A stretch of DNA of 39,708 nt, taken from the NCBI GenBank assembly GCA_024709365.1, contig JANJWV010000053.1:1-39708 (forward strand). Reading direction: 5' to 3'. Positions 37,155-39,708 of this stretch are shown here, piece by piece (position 1 is the first letter of the stretch; each line of letters opens with the position of its first letter). The DNA comes from Desulfomicrobium sp. GTDB taxonomy: Bacteria > Desulfobacterota > Desulfovibrionia > Desulfovibrionales > Desulfomicrobiaceae. The position numbers and the translations under genes were made by a program. The notes below the pieces were generated by a model. That model made no database searches, was not told the DNA's origin, and saw nothing but the letters and a program-made list of their open reading frames with translations.

Positions 37155-39708
37155 ATGCACCGTCTCCTCCAGCGACAGCTCAAGCGGGCCCGGCTGAACG
37201 AGGCAGAGATGCCCGCGGACATCGGGGCCTTCGTGCGTCTCGTGGACGAAGCCTACGGCCATTTCGACGACGAACGGGAGATACTCGACAGGTCCCTCGA
37301 GATCAGCTCCGCTGAGCTCGTGCAGCGCAACGCCCTCATGCGCGCCGTGTTCATGGCCCTGCCGGACGTCTTCCTGTGGGTCACCCGCGACGGCGTGATC
37401 AAGGACTGTCGGGGCGGCCTGTGGCCTCTTTTCGGCCTGGAACGGGTCGCCCTGTTCAAAAGGAAAGTGACCGAGATTCCCCAAATGGCCGACGCGGACG
37501 CGTTCTCCAGGGCGTTGCGCACGATGGAGCGCACATCGCTCCACCAGACCGAGTACACCCTGCAGTCAGGCGGCCGCACCCGGTATTACGAGGCCCGCTT
37601 CGCCAACCTCGAACGCGACATCATCCTCATCCTCATCCGCGAGATTTCCGACCGCGTCCTGGCCGAAGAGGCCCTGCGCGGCGCGCAGCAGCGCCTGGAC
37701 CACATCATCGAGTTCCTGCCCGACCCCACCCTGGTGGTCGATGCGGAGCACCGCGTCATCGCCTGGAACAGAGCCATCGAGACCATGACGGGCCTGCCCA
37801 AGGAGCAGATTCTCGGCAAGTCCGAGTACGCGTACGCAACCCCCTTCTACGGACGGCCCCGCCCCATCCTCCTGGACTTCATCGGCAAGGACCCCAGCCG
37901 GGACTATCCCATGTACCGGCACGAAGGGAGCACGGCCGAGGGATTGGCCACGGAAGTCCATGTTCCGGGGCTGTATGGCGGCAGGGGGGCCTTCGTCTGG
38001 GCCAAGGCCACTCCCCTCCTCGACCGCGAGGGGAACATCGTCGGCGCCATCCAGACCATCCGCGACATCACCGAGCGCAAGAGGACGGAACTGACCACGC
38101 AGGTCCTGTACCTGATCTCCACCGCAGCCAGCACGCCCATGGCCGACGAAGAGCTCTTCGCCCGCGTTTTCGGCATCCTTTCCGAGCATCTCGGAGCAAG
38201 GGTCATGTACGTGTCGTTGCTGGTGGAGAACGGGGCCGTGCAGACCTACCCCTTTTTCCAGCACCAGAGCCAGGCCAGGCCCGACACCCTCAGGATTCTC
38301 TCGGGCCTCGCCGCCGAGGCCAGACAGTCGTCCGAGGGCCGCCTGACCACCATCCCCGACGAAGAGAATGAAGAGGTTCCCGGGCTCATCCGCTGGTTCG
38401 CAGCCCCGCTGCGCTACGGCGAGCAGGTCCTGGGCTCCGTGGTCGTCCAGATCGTCGAGGACAATCTCCGTTTCGCCTGCCAGGATTCGCCGGTGCTTGC
38501 CTCGGTGTCCGACCATCTGGCCATGGCCATCTCCCGCAACGCCACGGAAAAGGCCCTGCGCGAAAGCGAAAAGAAGCACCGGTCCATCTTCGAGAATGCC
38601 ACCGAGGGCATCTTCCAGATCTCCCTGGACCACGACCTGCTGAGCGCGAACCCGGCCATGGCGCGGATCTTCGGGCACGACAGCGTCGAGGAGCTCATGG
38701 CCCGCGCCCAAGGGTTCCTCCGGCAGGCCCTGAGCTCGGACGACCGCGTCCGGCTGCTCAGCCAGGTCCTGCAGCAGGACACGGTGCAGAATTTCGAGGT
38801 GGGCACCGAAAAGGCCGACGGAAGCCGGATCTGGGTTTCCCTGAACATCCGGACAGTCAGACGCCGCGACGGGTCCATCATGCATCTGGAGGGTTCGGTG
38901 CACGACATTTCCATGCGCAAGGAGGCGGAGCGCAGGCTGGACATCCAGAAGAGCCTCTTCAGGCAGCTCTTCGACAACTCTCCCCAAGGCATCCTGCTCC
39001 TGGGCAAGGACGGCGCTCCCATGGACCTGAACCCGAGCTTCACCAGCCTCTTCGGGTTCACCCGGGACGACCTCCACTCGCTCTTCGAGGTCCTGCTGCC
39101 TCCCGACAGCCTGGAAGAGAGTTTCACCTTTCTCTCGGCGGTCCTGGGCGGCACGCCCGTCAACACCGAAACCGCGCGCAGGACCAAGGACGGCCGCACC
39201 ATCCCCGTGTCCATGCTCGGCTACCCCTACGTCCTGGACGGGGCCATCTCAGGGGCCTTCTTCATCTTCGGCGACATTTCCGAGCGCAAGCGATACGAGG
39301 CGCAGCTGACCCAGCAGGCGCTGCGCGACAACCTGACGGAGCTGCCCAACCGCATCCTCTTCCTGGAGCGCCTGAACCGGGCCATGACGCGCCAGCGCCG
39401 CAACCCGGACTACCGTTTCGCCGTGCTCATGATCGACCTGGACAGCTTCAAGCGGGTCAACGACACCCTGGGCCACCAGGCCGGCGACCACCTGTTGCAG
39501 GAGGTGGCCAAGCGCCTGTCGGCCTGCCTGCGCAGCATGGATACCGTGGCCCGCATGGGCGGCGACGAGTTCGCGGTGCTGCTCGAAGACTTCCAGAGCA
39601 ACCAGGAGGCCATCGGCATCACCCGCCGCCTGCTGCAGGCCATCCGGCAGCCCATGAACATCCAGGACCACGAGATCCAGGTCAGCGCCTCGGTCGGCGT
39701 CGTCCTCC
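37155..39708 (+). CDS. PAS/GAF/PAS/PAS-GGDEF diguanylate cyclase, 3' end cut by the window
   Basis: Open frame of at least 851 codons, start ATG 37155 one base after the FIST stop. No TM segments, so probably cytosolic. An N-terminal PAS-like segment (about 60-165) and a second PAS (about 172-310, DITERKR) precede a GAF domain (about 325-465). Two further PAS modules (about 470-590 and 595-715, ending DISERKRYEAQL) lead to GGDEF. It starts with LRDNLTELPNR and has MGGDEF (802-806) and RSMD, an I-site-like RxxD five residues upstream, so product inhibition is likely. It is expected to synthesise c-di-GMP. The window ends inside GGDEF, so a following EAL domain cannot be excluded. Confidence 0.92.
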   Translation, partial: MHRLLQRQLKRARLNEAEMPADIGAFVRLVDEAYGHFDDEREILDRSLEISSAELVQRNALMRAVFMALPDVFLWVTRDGVIKDCRGGLWPLFGLERVALFKRKVTEIPQMADADAFSRALRTMERTSLHQTEYTLQSGGRTRYYEARFANLERDIILILIREISDRVLAEEALRGAQQRLDHIIEFLPDPTLVVDAEHRVIAWNRAIETMTGLPKEQILGKSEYAYATPFYGRPRPILLDFIGKDPSRDYPMYRHEGSTAEGLATEVHVPGLYGGRGAFVWAKATPLLDREGNIVGAIQTIRDITERKRTELTTQVLYLISTAASTPMADEELFARVFGILSEHLGARVMYVSLLVENGAVQTYPFFQHQSQARPDTLRILSGLAAEARQSSEGRLTTIPDEENEEVPGLIRWFAAPLRYGEQVLGSVVVQIVEDNLRFACQDSPVLASVSDHLAMAISRNATEKALRESEKKHRSIFENATEGIFQISLDHDLLSANPAMARIFGHDSVEELMARAQGFLRQALSSDDRVRLLSQVLQQDTVQNFEVGTEKADGSRIWVSLNIRTVRRRDGSIMHLEGSVHDISMRKEAERRLDIQKSLFRQLFDNSPQGILLLGKDGAPMDLNPSFTSLFGFTRDDLHSLFEVLLPPDSLEESFTFLSAVLGGTPVNTETARRTKDGRTIPVSMLGYPYVLDGAISGAFFIFGDISERKRYEAQLTQQALRDNLTELPNRILFLERLNRAMTRQRRNPDYRFAVLMIDLDSFKRVNDTLGHQAGDHLLQEVAKRLSACLRSMDTVARMGGDEFAVLLEDFQSNQEAIGITRRLLQAIRQPMNIQDHEIQVSASVGVVL

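Noticed and set aside
37566-39077. 503-codon minus-strand open frame
   Set aside because: Antisense of the PAS/GAF/GGDEF gene, whose frame continues unbroken past it to GGDEF.

Overview
The window is a GC-rich bacterial chromosome segment with short intergenic gaps. It carries indolepyruvate:ferredoxin oxidoreductase, a tungsten-type aldehyde:ferredoxin oxidoreductase, the carboxyspermidine-type polyamine route and many large multi-PAS sensor kinases. This set suggests an anaerobic delta-proteobacterium (Desulfobacterota), most like a Desulfovibrio/Desulfomicrobium-type sulfate reducer. That placement is inferred from gene content, not from a marker gene.

Region by region: (1) 1-123, the 3' end of a tRNA-Glu and its terminator. 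(2) 174-6820, two divergent hybrid histidine kinases with near-identical kinase/receiver cores but different sensors. (3) 6830-9119, a minus-strand operon of a DUF2318 Cys-rich periplasmic protein, a MacB/FtsX-like permease and a LolD-like ATPase, resembling the ABC half of the P19/Ftr1 (FetMP-like) iron systems. (4) 9368-15342, a ketopantoate reductase-like gene, a DinB-fold protein overlapping a P-loop kinase-like protein, a NitT/TauT-type ABC importer and an AEC-family carrier. (5) 15454-17899, iorB and iorA; iorA has an in-frame amber codon at codon 66. An AhpD-like gene is divergent from it.

(6) 18440-22660 is an accessory island: a DUF4143-type ATPase behind 22-bp-spaced direct repeats, a strikingly AT-rich gene for a probable PIN-like protein, and a second, convergent DUF4143-type ATPase whose promoter carries two CTCAAT palindromes. 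A glycolipid-binding-domain gene follows. (7) 23512-27871 is a three-gene polyamine operon (speA, carboxy(nor)spermidine dehydrogenase, carboxy(nor)spermidine decarboxylase), divergent from a MntP-like manganese exporter at 28075-28635. (8) 28658-28736 is a pair of inverted arrays of a 9-nt repeat. (9) 28732-31423 holds a Cys-rich membrane protein and an aldehyde:ferredoxin oxidoreductase. (10) 31556 to the end is a same-strand signalling cluster: a multi-PAS kinase, a REC-HD-GYP phosphodiesterase, a FIST-domain sensor and a PAS/GAF/GGDEF cyclase cut by the window edge.

How they fit together: sensing dominates both ends, and the right-hand cluster joins a His kinase to both synthesis and breakdown of cyclic-di-GMP. 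The middle is amino-acid and 2-oxoacid catabolism through ferredoxin, small-molecule transport and polyamine synthesis. The least explained parts are the AT-rich PIN/ATPase island, the amber-interrupted iorA with unusual ferredoxin cysteines, and the polyamine operon that lacks an adjacent agmatinase.
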